64,000 nucleotides of DNA from Actinobacillus sp. (GTDB lineage Bacteria > Pseudomonadota > Gammaproteobacteria > Enterobacterales > Pasteurellaceae), in assembly GCA_020026055.1 (NCBI GenBank), contig JAHHRA010000005.1, positions 1 through 64,000 on the forward strand. The letters run 5' to 3'. This document shows, one piece after another, positions 37,220-46,372 of this stretch (the stretch's first letter is position 1; each line of letters begins with the position of its first letter). The notes under the pieces were generated by a model. The model was not told where the DNA came from, did no database searches, and worked only from the letters and a program-made list of their open reading frames with translations. Both the position numbers and the translations under genes were made by a program.

Positions 37220-37684
37220 TTATTTTTTTACTAAAGGCAAATTAGCAGCATTCCAACCACTAATACCCTCTTTTAAAACATATACATCTTTAAAGCCAAG
37301 TTTGATTAATGTTTCAGCTGATTTAGTAACATTAATTCCCCCCATCCCCAGTTGATCTACAATAGTGACTGGAATAGTTTTGTACTTGTCTAAGTTTGTA
37401 AGATTATTTTCTTTAATTTCTTGTGGAAGTACATTTACACTTCCAATAATGTGCCCACGTCGAAATTCTTCAAGTGGCCTTAAATCAAAAAGCACTGCGT
37501 CATTATTGTTCATTAAACGAATAGCGTCATTATTCTCAATAACTTTGAATTTACGTGTACCATCTTTATAAAAAAAGTAAATTGTCATCACGAATAAAAC
37601 AACCCACGCAATAATCAGAAAGTTATGATTTTTTGAAAACTCAACAAATTGCAGTAAAAATTCTTGAAAGTTAAATCCTTGCAT
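37220..37684 (-). CDS. yibN: membrane-anchored rhodanese-like protein YibN
   Basis: 154 residues. One N-terminal membrane segment (about 21-39, NFLIIAWVVLFVMTIYFFY) is followed by a rhodanese fold (AVLFDLRPLEEFRRGHIIGSVNVL). The place of the active-site Cys carries VDQLGMG, with no cysteine, so it is probably catalytically inactive and may bind rather than transfer sulfur. First gene of yibN-secB-gpsA. Confidence 0.85.
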   Translation of the reverse strand: MQGFNFQEFLLQFVEFSKNHNFLIIAWVVLFVMTIYFFYKDGTRKFKVIENNDAIRLMNNNDAVLFDLRPLEEFRRGHIIGSVNVLPQEIKENNLTNLDKYKTIPVTIVDQLGMGGINVTKSAETLIKLGFKDVYVLKEGISGWNAANLPLVKK

Positions 37685-37798
37685 AATTTTCTCAATAAAA
37701 CAAAATAGAGCATCAGTATACCTGTTATTCGATAATATTTAAAGTTATCAGATATTATTTACTATTCTCCTGAAATTAATGTTCATTACTTTTGAAAA

Positions 37799-39607
37799 CT
37801 AATAAGCCCAAAAATCGCTATTGTCTTTATAGACTTCCAAAAATAATCCCAGTGGCGGTCTTGAAGAAAATATTTGCTCACCATTTGCATCGAATTTTTC
37901 GTAGTCTCCCTTACGACTAAGATGATATTGCACATCATCAGGCGTAATGATGATATTCCATTTTTGATTACCTGTTTGAATCCAATCCCGATCTTTTTCT
38001 AAATCAAATAAATCTTGTCCTTGAGAATAATCAGAAATAGGGTTTTTTACATTAAAAATATGTTTCAACAAGGCTGGAACAAGATCTAAATGGCTACTTA
38101 ATTTATCTACTTTGACCGCAGGTAAATTTTTCCAAAAAATATACATTGGTACTTCAATCCGAGATCGCACAAAACCATTCACTGTGTTAGACATCTTTTT
38201 GTCAAACTCATATCCTGTTGTGGCAGTTAAAATTACTAGCGTATTATCCCAGTCAATTTGAGCAAAAATATGAGCTAATTCTTTATCAAATTGAATAATC
38301 TGTTGTTGATATGTTTGTTTTGAGAGTCCAAGTGGAATAATCTTGTCAATAAAGACAAACGCTGGAAATTTAGAAATATTTTTCTGACAAAACATTGTCT
38401 TTTTGGCTATTGGTTCTGTTGATGGGACATAAGCTTGGACAAAATGCTTTGGTATTTCACGAGTGATTTGAAGACGCGATTGTTCACAATTCACAAAACC
38501 AAATTGACGATAAATCATTTCTGGGAAAAGCATTTGTTGCTTAATTCTATACTGATTGCTGTAGCAATAGCATTGTTGGTAATGATATTTAGCTAACGTC
38601 CTCAACAAAAGAGGAGGTAATTTTTGTTGAGTAACACTATCAATATATTCTGGCAACAAACCATAAAACAAGCTAAATTTCCCAGCACTTTCATTATTAC
38701 TCGTACTATACTGATGCTCAAATTGAGTTGCTTTTGGTAAAAAAGCAGTCAAATTTGGCATTAAGTTTGGCGTCACACTGTCTTTTCGCCAACCTGTTAA
38801 ATTGATCAAAACAATATTCGGCATAGTTGAAGGTGTTCCAAATTGTAAGGTCTGTTTTGGGTAATTAATTTTCAAAGCATCTGCTCGTCCTTCTGCCTTA
38901 ACTTTGGCTAATAATTTTTCTTTGTTTAAAAATCCATGACGTTCTAAGAAACTACGTGCGGTCATTGGATAAGAAAATGGTAAATTAGATTTTTGCATCG
39001 TAATTGGTCGATATAACACAGCATCTGCCCACGCATACATAACATGCATAGCAATAAAAGAGAGTAGATAAAAAATACCAATATATTTAAGCCATTTTTG
39101 ACGTTCAAGACTACGTAATTTTTGCCAAGACCAACGAGAATAAATCATTTGCATCAATAACATTAATGGCATGGGTGTAAAAAACAATTGCCATTGACGT
39201 GCTAATTCACCATTTTCTGGGTTAACTAGCAGATTCCAAACAAGATTTGAGAGATGAAAATGGAAGCTGGCAAAAATTTCAGTATCGACCAAAATTAAAC
39301 TGATACCTATAGTTGCCAAAATAACGGAAATTCCTCGATAAGTCCGTTCATTTTTGATAATAAAACTCAGAGGAAATAATAAAAGCAGATAAAATGCAAA
39401 GACAATAAAACTGAAATGTCCAATTAGGCTGATAAAAAAGTAAATTTTTCCTAGTAAAGTATCAGGCCAATCAATTAAAAAAGCATAGCGCAAACCAATA
39501 ATAATTAACCAGAGACTATTAAAGAAAACAAACCAATGTCCCCAGCTAATTTTTTTGGAAGTCAACTCTATATATTGTCTGCGATTTATACACCCAAACA
39601 TGCTCAT
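37799..39607 (-). CDS. yejM: YejM/PbgA (LapC) inner-membrane sulfatase-like protein
   Basis: 602 residues. Five N-terminal membrane segments (within about 20-200; FVFFNSLWLIIIGL, GHFSFIVFAFYLLLLFPLSF) precede a periplasmic sulfatase-like domain (about 245-600; NIVLINLTGWRKDSV, HQYSTSNNESAGKFSLFYGLLP, FVFIDKIIP, VILTATTGYEF). The catalytic Cys/Ser region reads NNESAGKFSL, so it is a pseudoenzyme as in enterics, where this protein senses LPS and controls LpxC turnover through LapB. The order yejL-yejM with a four-base overlap and a divergent yejK is also conserved. Confidence 0.9.
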   Translation of the reverse strand: MSMFGCINRRQYIELTSKKISWGHWFVFFNSLWLIIIGLRYAFLIDWPDTLLGKIYFFISLIGHFSFIVFAFYLLLLFPLSFIIKNERTYRGISVILATIGISLILVDTEIFASFHFHLSNLVWNLLVNPENGELARQWQLFFTPMPLMLLMQMIYSRWSWQKLRSLERQKWLKYIGIFYLLSFIAMHVMYAWADAVLYRPITMQKSNLPFSYPMTARSFLERHGFLNKEKLLAKVKAEGRADALKINYPKQTLQFGTPSTMPNIVLINLTGWRKDSVTPNLMPNLTAFLPKATQFEHQYSTSNNESAGKFSLFYGLLPEYIDSVTQQKLPPLLLRTLAKYHYQQCYCYSNQYRIKQQMLFPEMIYRQFGFVNCEQSRLQITREIPKHFVQAYVPSTEPIAKKTMFCQKNISKFPAFVFIDKIIPLGLSKQTYQQQIIQFDKELAHIFAQIDWDNTLVILTATTGYEFDKKMSNTVNGFVRSRIEVPMYIFWKNLPAVKVDKLSSHLDLVPALLKHIFNVKNPISDYSQGQDLFDLEKDRDWIQTGNQKWNIIITPDDVQYHLSRKGDYEKFDANGEQIFSSRPPLGLFLEVYKDNSDFWAY

Positions 39608-39825
39608 TTTTCCATAGCAATAGATTGTGTTAGTGCATCTGAAAATGCTTGTGCTAAAACTTTACGTTGTTGCTTTCCTACATTGTTATTTAATAAACGA
39701 GTTACCATATTTCCGAGTACAATCAATGATAAATCAGTTGTAGCTTGATGTCTTTCTAATACTGTCACTATATCGTTTAAAATTACGTTTACTTGGTTAT
39801 CTTTAAATTTTGACTGTTTTATCAT
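39604..39825 (-). CDS. yejL: DUF1414 protein YejL
   Basis: 73 residues, mainly helical, of unknown function; DRHQATTDLSLIVLGN-type segment and NVGKQQRKVLAQAFSDALTQSI are family-like. It overlaps the yejM start by four bases and should be cotranslated with it. It is divergent from yejK. Confidence 0.88.
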   Translation of the reverse strand: MIKQSKFKDNQVNVILNDIVTVLERHQATTDLSLIVLGNMVTRLLNNNVGKQQRKVLAQAFSDALTQSIAMEK

Positions 39826-39931
39826 ATATTCCCTTCTTAAACATTATCTATAAAATTACTCACCTAATACTAGCATATTTTATGAAAAATGCGGTTATAA
39901 TAAACTGATTTCCATTAACACAAGGATTTTA

Positions 39932-40954
39932 ATGAGTATTATTGTAAAGCACGCAGCATTACATCAATTGGTTCAGCAACCTCTGAATAATGAAGAATCC
40001 AAACATATTTCTTTCAAAACAAATTTACGTGAAACTCTACTCCCACTTTCCACTAATGTGGAACAACTGATGCTAACTCTTCACCAAGTTTATCAGAGTC
40101 GTAGCATAAACTATGGGATTTTCCGTGAGAGTTCTCCTTTCGCAAATCAATTAAACAAATGGTTGTCTAAAGAAGAGAGTTTTCTTACTTTCAGTTGCAA
40201 CAACGCTACCTTATTAGCTAAAGTATTGGCTGAATACTCTTTTGCTCATAGTGGAACAATCTTTATGTGCCACTACAATTATTTAGCGACTGACTATCTC
40301 TTCATTGCAATATTAAATAGTCGTTCAAGTATGCTAGTCGATGATGAACTTAATATTCAACTTACTCAGTATTTAGATATGGCACAATTTGAAATTGCTT
40401 GTCGCATTAATCTAACTGATTTACAAAATCATGCTCATTCTAAAAGATATCTTACTTTTCTCAAAGGGCGTATCGGTTACAAAGTGAGTGAATTTTTTAT
40501 GTGTTATCTTGATGCAGCAGAAGGACTCAATCCTAAAGCACAAAATCAATCCCTACTTCAAGCTATTCAAGATTATTGTGAAACAAACAATCTTTCAAAT
40601 GCTCAAGTAGTTGAAGTGAAAAATCAAGCATTTGAATATTGTCAAACACAACTTAAAAATAATGAAGACATTCAAATAACCGAACTTTCTGCTCAATTAC
40701 CTACTCTAAATCAACATTCATTCGACAATTTTACACAGAATAATGAAAAATATGATTTAGAAGAATCTTTTCCACCTGTTCGTAACAGTTTGAAAAAACT
40801 GACTAAATATTCTGGATATGGTAAAGGAATTAATATTAGTTTTGATGCTAATCTTTTGCATAACCGTGTTGAATGGGATAAAGAAAACGATCGTCTTATT
40901 ATTAATGAGCTACCTCCAAATTTACGCAATCAATTAGAACGAATTAAACATTGA
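39932..40954 (+). CDS. yejK: nucleoid-associated protein YejK (NdpA)
   Basis: 340 residues; abundant nucleoid protein of unclear role. Family features: CNNATLLAKVLAEYSFAHSGTIFMCHYN (about 90-117), DLQNHAHSKRYLTFLKGRIGYKVSEFFM, and the C-terminal FDANLLHNRVEWDKENDRLIINELPPNLRNQL. ACAAGGATTTT precedes the ATG. It is divergent from yejLM. Confidence 0.92.
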   Translation: MSIIVKHAALHQLVQQPLNNEESKHISFKTNLRETLLPLSTNVEQLMLTLHQVYQSRSINYGIFRESSPFANQLNKWLSKEESFLTFSCNNATLLAKVLAEYSFAHSGTIFMCHYNYLATDYLFIAILNSRSSMLVDDELNIQLTQYLDMAQFEIACRINLTDLQNHAHSKRYLTFLKGRIGYKVSEFFMCYLDAAEGLNPKAQNQSLLQAIQDYCETNNLSNAQVVEVKNQAFEYCQTQLKNNEDIQITELSAQLPTLNQHSFDNFTQNNEKYDLEESFPPVRNSLKKLTKYSGYGKGINISFDANLLHNRVEWDKENDRLIINELPPNLRNQLERIKH

Positions 40955-41031
40955 TAGACTACAGTTGGCAGGATACAAAAGTTTCGGTATCATCTATCAT
41001 TAATTTAAAAAATTAAGTACAAGGAATCATT

Positions 41032-41445
41032 ATGTTAATAAAAAAAATGTTTTCTATTTTGGCTCTCATTTTGAGTCTAACTGCTTGCTCTGTTGCTCAA
41101 AAACTGGTTTATCGTATTGATGTACCACAGGGAAATTATCTAGAACAAGCACAAGTAGCAAAAATTAAAATAGGGATGACAAAAACACAAATTCAATATC
41201 TTTTAGGTTCACCTGCATTAGAAGATCCTTTTAACAATGACAATTGGTATTATGTATTTATTCAACGTAAAGCATATGAAGCACCACAACAACATACTCT
41301 CATCGTCAATTTTAATAAAATGGGCGTAGTAACAAATTTCGATTTAGATAAACCATTACCAAAAGATCCTGAAGCAATGATAAATAACGTTATCATATCT
41401 ACGAAAACAGTTGAGCCTAATAGTAGTTGGTTTTCTTGGCCATAA
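41032..41445 (+). CDS. bamE: outer-membrane assembly lipoprotein BamE
   Basis: 137 residues. Lipoprotein signal with lipobox LTACS (Cys about residue 19), then the SmpA/OmlA fold: VYRIDVPQGNYLEQAQVAKIKIGMTKTQIQYLLGSPALEDPF and DNWYYVF. Component of the BAM complex that inserts beta-barrel proteins. ACAAGGAATC precedes the ATG. It is a single gene. Confidence 0.94.
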   Translation: MLIKKMFSILALILSLTACSVAQKLVYRIDVPQGNYLEQAQVAKIKIGMTKTQIQYLLGSPALEDPFNNDNWYYVFIQRKAYEAPQQHTLIVNFNKMGVVTNFDLDKPLPKDPEAMINNVIISTKTVEPNSSWFSWP

Positions 41446-41586
41446 CTATTATCACCTAGCTAGTGCTGAGTGTTTTTAGTTGCTCATAAAACATAAATAT
41501 CCAGAATTTTACAGGAGTACTTTTACATCGTTTGATTAAAATAAACTCGTGCTATTTATAGCATGCCACAAAAAGAGGAGAAATTT

Positions 41587-41808
41587 ATGTTCCCAGAGTA
41601 TTATGACCTTGTCATCCGTTTAAAAAACGATGATCCCCACTTTAAGTATGTTTATGATAAATATAAAGCACTTCATAGTAAAATTGCTCATTTAAAAAGG
41701 CATAAGACGACTGTCTCAGATCTAGAGCTACAGCAACTAAAAAAAGAAAAACTCTTCTTAAAAGATCAAGCTTATTTAATGCTTCAAAAAGCAAATGGCG
41801 AACTATAA
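41587..41808 (+). CDS. YdcH family (DUF465) protein
   Basis: 73 residues forming one long helical hairpin; MFPEYYDLVIRLKNDDPHFKYVYDKYKALHSKI is typical of DUF465. The start at 41587 follows AAGAGGAGAAA; an in-frame ATG eight codons earlier would place this ribosome site inside the gene. The function is unknown. Confidence 0.9.
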   Translation: MFPEYYDLVIRLKNDDPHFKYVYDKYKALHSKIAHLKRHKTTVSDLELQQLKKEKLFLKDQAYLMLQKANGEL

Positions 41809-41840
41809 GTTATCGTACAGCTAATGCTTTTTCCTAATTA

Positions 41841-41872
41841 GAAAAACGAGAAGTTTTCTCGTTTTTCTTTTT
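41841..41872 (+). terminator. rho-independent terminator of the ydcH-like gene
   Basis: Stem GAAAAACGAGA/TCTCGTTTTTC with TTTTTA after it, 33 bases past the stop. Confidence 0.8.
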
Positions 41873-41952
41873 AAAGAAAAAATTTCTATTTCTTTATTCA
41901 CTTTTCAATACAACTTCAATCAGTCCTTAGGAAAAAAGGTATAGTAACTAAC

Positions 41953-43872
41953 ATGAAAAAACCACTTAAAATTATAAAAGATTTCACTACTCGCTACATC
42001 GATTGGGTTATTCGTTTAGGGAAAGTTAAGTTTTCACTTCTTGGTGTCGCTATTTTGGCAATTTTTGCATTATTAACACAAAGTATTCTTAGCTTAATTT
42101 TTATTGATAAAATCCATTTACCCGATATAGTTCGTTCAATTATATTCGGTTTATCTTCCGCTCCATTTGTTGTTTATTTCTTCACTTTGTTAGTTGAACG
42201 ATTGGAACGTTCTCGTCTACGTTTAGCTGCTTCAGTGGACTATTTACGTCATGAAATTTCCGATCGTATTAATGCTGAAAAACGATTATCTGAAGCTCTC
42301 TCTAACTTAGCTCAAAATCATCGTGAAAAATCTGCTTTAATGGCAACTATTAGCCACGAACTTCGAACACCATTAAACGGTATTATCGGGTTAAGCAACA
42401 TCCTTTTGGATGATAATTTAACAGAAAAGCAACGTAATTATCTCCAAACTATCAACACAAGTGCTATCACTCTCAGCTATATTTTTAATGATATTATTGA
42501 CTTGGAAAAAATTAACGCTAATCGTATTGAACTTTGTAAAAAAGAAACAGAATTTCCTCGCTTTATTAACGATATTTCAAACTTTGCAACACTAATGGCA
42601 CAACAACACAATTTGAAATTTGTGCTAGATTGCCCAAAGAATTTACCACAATGGTTATTGTTAGATAGTCATCGTCTTAGTCAAGTACTTTGGAATTTAA
42701 TTAATAACGCAGTCAAGTTCACTCCTAACGGAACTATAACGTTACATGTGGAACAACGTAGTCATACTGAATTTGCTTTTATTTTAGAAGACACTGGAAT
42801 TGGAATTCCAAAAAAGGATTTACCTCGTATTTTTGATATGTATTATCAAGTAAAGTCTACTGGTCATAAACAAACAGGGAGTGGTATTGGTTTAGCCATT
42901 TCTAAAACGATTGCTAAATTAATGGGAGGTAATCTCACTGTCGAAAGTGAACTCAACAAAGGGTCAATTTTTACTATTACTTTCCAAGCTGAGATCACTC
43001 AAAAATCACTTGATATAATAAAAAAATTACCTACAACTTTGCATATTTTATTAGTAGAAGATATTGAAATTAATATTATCGTTGCAAAAGCTATGCTAGA
43101 GAAACTTGGTTATTTTGTTGATGTTGCAATGACTGGAAAAGAGGCTATTTATAAGTTTGAACATAATGATTACGATCTATTACTTCTTGATATTCAATTA
43201 CCCGATATTTCAGGTATTGAAATTGCTCAATATTTACGTCATCAATATGAAAATGATAACTATAATTATCTTCCACCAATTATTGCTTTAACCGCAAATG
43301 TTATGCAAAGCAAAACAGATTATCAAAAATATGGCATAGATGATGTCTTACGTAAACCACTTGAATTTGAAGCATTAACTACTTGTATTCGTCATTTTTT
43401 TGCTGATGAAATCAGCACTATTACTCAAGACAAATTACTTGATCTTACGCCTACGTTAGAAAATAGTACTTTTGAACAATCTCTAACTAATACAGTTGAA
43501 GAAAATTCTGATACTCTCAACACCCAAATGTTAAAAGAGCTTCTAGAGATGCTAGGTAATGAATTTGTCGAAAGTAATCTCCGTTTATTTGAAAAAACGA
43601 TGCCTGAATATTTAAAAGAATTAGACGACAGCTATCAAAATTATCAAAAAAATCCTGCATTATCTCAATCCATTGCGTCAATAGCACATAAAATTAAAGG
43701 ATCTGCAGCATCTGTGGGGCTACTTAGTATCCAAAGAATCATGCTTAAAATTCAACAAAATGAAAGAGAAGAATGGAAACATAACGTCGACTTATGGGTA
43801 AATGAAATACATTCTATCTGGCAAAAAAATATTACTGAATTAAAGAACTGGCTTAAACAACAGTCTTCTTAA
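41953..43872 (+). CDS. arcB: hybrid sensor kinase ArcB (without PAS domain)
   Basis: 639 residues; senses redox state through quinones and signals to ArcA. Two membrane segments (about 28-52 and 58-80), coiled linker, HisKA with His about 136 in ISHELRTPLNG, ATPase (NNAVKFTPNGT, DTGIGIP, GSGIGLAISK), receiver (about 365-480, Asp in YDLLLLDIQLPDISG) and HPt (about 520-635, His in SIAHKIKGSAASVG). E. coli ArcB (778 aa) has a PAS domain between linker and kinase; it is absent here, as I recall for H. influenzae. It is a single gene. Confidence 0.93.
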   Translation: MKKPLKIIKDFTTRYIDWVIRLGKVKFSLLGVAILAIFALLTQSILSLIFIDKIHLPDIVRSIIFGLSSAPFVVYFFTLLVERLERSRLRLAASVDYLRHEISDRINAEKRLSEALSNLAQNHREKSALMATISHELRTPLNGIIGLSNILLDDNLTEKQRNYLQTINTSAITLSYIFNDIIDLEKINANRIELCKKETEFPRFINDISNFATLMAQQHNLKFVLDCPKNLPQWLLLDSHRLSQVLWNLINNAVKFTPNGTITLHVEQRSHTEFAFILEDTGIGIPKKDLPRIFDMYYQVKSTGHKQTGSGIGLAISKTIAKLMGGNLTVESELNKGSIFTITFQAEITQKSLDIIKKLPTTLHILLVEDIEINIIVAKAMLEKLGYFVDVAMTGKEAIYKFEHNDYDLLLLDIQLPDISGIEIAQYLRHQYENDNYNYLPPIIALTANVMQSKTDYQKYGIDDVLRKPLEFEALTTCIRHFFADEISTITQDKLLDLTPTLENSTFEQSLTNTVEENSDTLNTQMLKELLEMLGNEFVESNLRLFEKTMPEYLKELDDSYQNYQKNPALSQSIASIAHKIKGSAASVGLLSIQRIMLKIQQNEREEWKHNVDLWVNEIHSIWQKNITELKNWLKQQSS

Positions 43873-43929
43873 ACAAAGTATAAGTACAATTAACTAAAAC
43901 AAAATCCTATCGTAATAGAAAAAACTCTG

Positions 43930-43935
43930 TATAAT
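43930..43935 (+). promoter_or_regulatory. -10 box of the pnp promoter
   Basis: A perfect TATAAT, with no clear -35 box, lies 16 bases before the long pnp leader hairpin and after the arcB stop. Confidence 0.5.
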
Positions 43936-43950
43936 GTTCAAGCTTTATTT

Positions 43951-44030
43951 TTCCAATGGCGTGCGACTAACAAAAATAATTTATTAGCCGATCTACAAAC
44001 AAAGATTATTTTTGCTAGTCGCAATTGGAA
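43951..44030 (+). promoter_or_regulatory. pnp leader hairpin, probable RNase III site
   Basis: Two long arms pair: TTCCAAT plus GCGACTAACAAAAATAAT (43951-43980) with ATTATTTTTGCTAGTCGC plus ATTGGAA (44005-44030). The stem is about 25 bp with a small internal bulge, around a 24-base loop, 45 bases before the pnp ATG. In E. coli RNase III cuts a matching stem and PNPase then represses its own mRNA; the same control is likely here. Confidence 0.8.
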
Positions 44031-44075
44031 AATGATAGCATTTCCAAATTATCTTTAATTTTAAAAGGATACAAT

Positions 44076-46214
44076 ATGATGACTCCAATTGTTAAACAAT
44101 TCAAATACGGTCAACACACAGTAACGCTGGAAACTGGTGCGATTGCTCGTCAGGCAACTGCAGCAGTGATGGCAAGTATGGATAATACTTCTGTACTTGT
44201 TACTGTCGTCGCGAAAAAGGAAGTGAAAGACGGGCAAGATTTCTTCCCATTAACTGTAAATTACCAAGAAAAAACTTATGCAGCAGGTAAAATTCCAGGT
44301 GGTTTTTTCAAACGTGAAGGGCGTCCAAGTGAAAATGAAACGCTTATCGCACGTTTAATCGACCGCCCAATTCGCCCCCTTTTCCCCGAAGGATTCTTCA
44401 ACGAGATTCAAGTTATTGCAACTGTAGTTTCTGTCAATCCACAAGTAAGCCCTGACCTTGTCGCAATGATTGGTGCTTCTGCTGCACTCACCCTCTCTGG
44501 TGTGCCATTCAATGGTCCTATTGGTGCCGCTCGTGTCGGCTTTATCAACAATCAGTTTGTATTAAACCCAATAACTAGTGAACAAAAAATTAGCAACTTA
44601 GATTTAGTCGTTGCAGGGACTGAAAAAGCAGTTCTGATGGTTGAATCTGAAGCAAAAATTCTTTCTGAAGAACAAATGCTCGCTGCTGTTGTGTTTGGGC
44701 ATGAACAACAACAAGTTGTGATTCAAGCTATTAAAGAATTCGCTCAAGAAGCAGGTAAACCACGTTGGGATTGGATTGCTCCTCAACCAAATACTGATTT
44801 AATCAATAAAGTTAAAGCGTTAGCAGAAACACGCATTGGTGATGCTTATCGCATTACTGAAAAACAAGCTCGCTATGCGACAATCGACGAAATCAAAGCA
44901 GAAGTCGTTGCCAAATTACAAGTTGAAGATGAGACGCTTGAAGCGAATCAAATTATTGACATTATCACCGAACTAGAGAGTAACATCGTACGTAGCCGTA
45001 TCCTAGCTGGCGAACCACGTATTGATGGGCGCACAAAAGACACTGTTCGAGCATTAGATATTTGCACAGGTGTTTTACCACGCACTCATGGTTCAGCATT
45101 GTTTACTCGCGGTGAAACTCAATCATTAGCAGTAGCAACACTGGGTACAGAACGTGATGCTCAAATTATTGATGAATTAACAGGTGAACGTAGCGATCAT
45201 TTCTTATTCCACTATAATTTTCCGCCTTTTTCTGTCGGTGAAACAGGAATGATAGGTTCACCAAAACGTCGTGAAATCGGTCATGGTCGCCTTGCAAAAC
45301 GTGGTGTCGCAGCAGTTATGCCAACTATCGCTGAATTCCCGTACACTGTCCGTGTCGTTTCTGAGATCACTGAATCCAATGGCTCTTCTTCAATGGCTTC
45401 TGTCTGCGGTGCTTCTCTCGCACTTATGGATGCTGGAGTACCAATCAAAGCAGCTGTCGCTGGCATTGCAATGGGGCTTGTAAAGGGTGATGAAAACTTT
45501 GTTGTATTAACCGATATCCTTGGTGATGAAGATCACCTTGGCGATATGGATTTCAAAGTAGCAGGTACTCGTGAAGGAATAACTGCTCTACAAATGGATA
45601 TCAAAATTGAAGGGATTACCCCAGAAATTATGCAGATCGCTCTTAACCAAGCAAAAAGTGCACGCATGCATATTTTAAACGTCATGGAACAAGCTATCCC
45701 TGCACCTCGCGAAGAGTTATCTGAATTTGCACCTCGTATTTATACAATGAAGATCGACCCTAAAAAAATCAAAGACGTCATTGGTAAAGGTGGAGCAACT
45801 ATCCGTTTTCTAACAGAAGAAACAAATACTTCTATTGATATTGATGATGACGGTACTGTAAAAATTGCAGCAACTGACGGTAATTCAGCAAAAGAAGTTA
45901 TGTCTAAAATTGAAGAAATTGTTGCCGAAGTTGAGGCAGGTAAAATTTACCAAGGAAAAGTCACTCGCCTTGCAGATTTCGGTGCATTTGTTGCAATCCT
46001 CGGCAATAAAGAAGGTCTTGTCCACATTTCCCAAATTGCAGATGAACGCGTTGAACGAGTTAATGATTATCTACAAGTTGGTCAAGAAGTCGTTGTAAAA
46101 GTAATAGAAATCGATCGTCAGGGTCGTATCCGTTTAACAATGAAAGACATTACACCTGCTGCTGTTGTCGCCACAGATGAAGTCTTTGTTGAATCAACAC
46201 TTATTGAAGAGTAA
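44076..46214 (+). CDS. pnp: polynucleotide phosphorylase
   Basis: 712 residues; phosphorolytic 3'-5' exoribonuclease of the degradosome. Two RNase PH domains (about 1-210 and 310-545; [65 protein letters not shown]), KH ([19 protein letters not shown]) and S1 ([28 protein letters not shown]). The start MMTPIVKQF follows AAAAGGAT. A longer frame from 44025 would translate into the leader hairpin and is rejected. Autoregulation is likely through that hairpin. The nlpI gene, which I expect between pnp and deaD, is absent. Confidence 0.97.
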   Translation: MMTPIVKQFKYGQHTVTLETGAIARQATAAVMASMDNTSVLVTVVAKKEVKDGQDFFPLTVNYQEKTYAAGKIPGGFFKREGRPSENETLIARLIDRPIRPLFPEGFFNEIQVIATVVSVNPQVSPDLVAMIGASAALTLSGVPFNGPIGAARVGFINNQFVLNPITSEQKISNLDLVVAGTEKAVLMVESEAKILSEEQMLAAVVFGHEQQQVVIQAIKEFAQEAGKPRWDWIAPQPNTDLINKVKALAETRIGDAYRITEKQARYATIDEIKAEVVAKLQVEDETLEANQIIDIITELESNIVRSRILAGEPRIDGRTKDTVRALDICTGVLPRTHGSALFTRGETQSLAVATLGTERDAQIIDELTGERSDHFLFHYNFPPFSVGETGMIGSPKRREIGHGRLAKRGVAAVMPTIAEFPYTVRVVSEITESNGSSSMASVCGASLALMDAGVPIKAAVAGIAMGLVKGDENFVVLTDILGDEDHLGDMDFKVAGTREGITALQMDIKIEGITPEIMQIALNQAKSARMHILNVMEQAIPAPREELSEFAPRIYTMKIDPKKIKDVIGKGGATIRFLTEETNTSIDIDDDGTVKIAATDGNSAKEVMSKIEEIVAEVEAGKIYQGKVTRLADFGAFVAILGNKEGLVHISQIADERVERVNDYLQVGQEVVVKVIEIDRQGRIRLTMKDITPAAVVATDEVFVESTLIEE

Positions 46215-46233
46215 TTTTAATCACACATAATGG

Positions 46234-46279
46234 AAAATTAAGTAACACTTTAGTGTTGCTTAATTTTCTTCTTTTTTGT
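46234..46279 (+). terminator. rho-independent terminator of pnp
   Basis: Stem GAAAATTAAGTAACACT with AGTGTTGCTTAATTTTC (one mismatch), then TTCTTTTTTG, 19 bases past the pnp stop. Confidence 0.85.
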
Positions 46280-46372
46280 TATAGATAGATATGGTTTTAT
46301 TGGCTTGTCTAAGACGTTATCATTCTCCATTATTTCCATTTCATTTATTTCATATCATTTTGAGAATATTTA

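Noticed and set aside
38118..38140. GGTAAATTTTTCCAAAAAAT in yejM as a motif copy
   Set aside because: No GC core on either side.
37799..39607. yejM as an active sulfatase or phosphoethanolamine transferase
   Set aside because: The metal and nucleophile positions are not conserved; gene order and membrane pattern fit the PbgA/LapC pseudoenzyme.
44025..44075. Longer start for pnp
   Set aside because: It begins inside the leader hairpin; PNPase starts at MMTPIVKQF with a good ribosome site.
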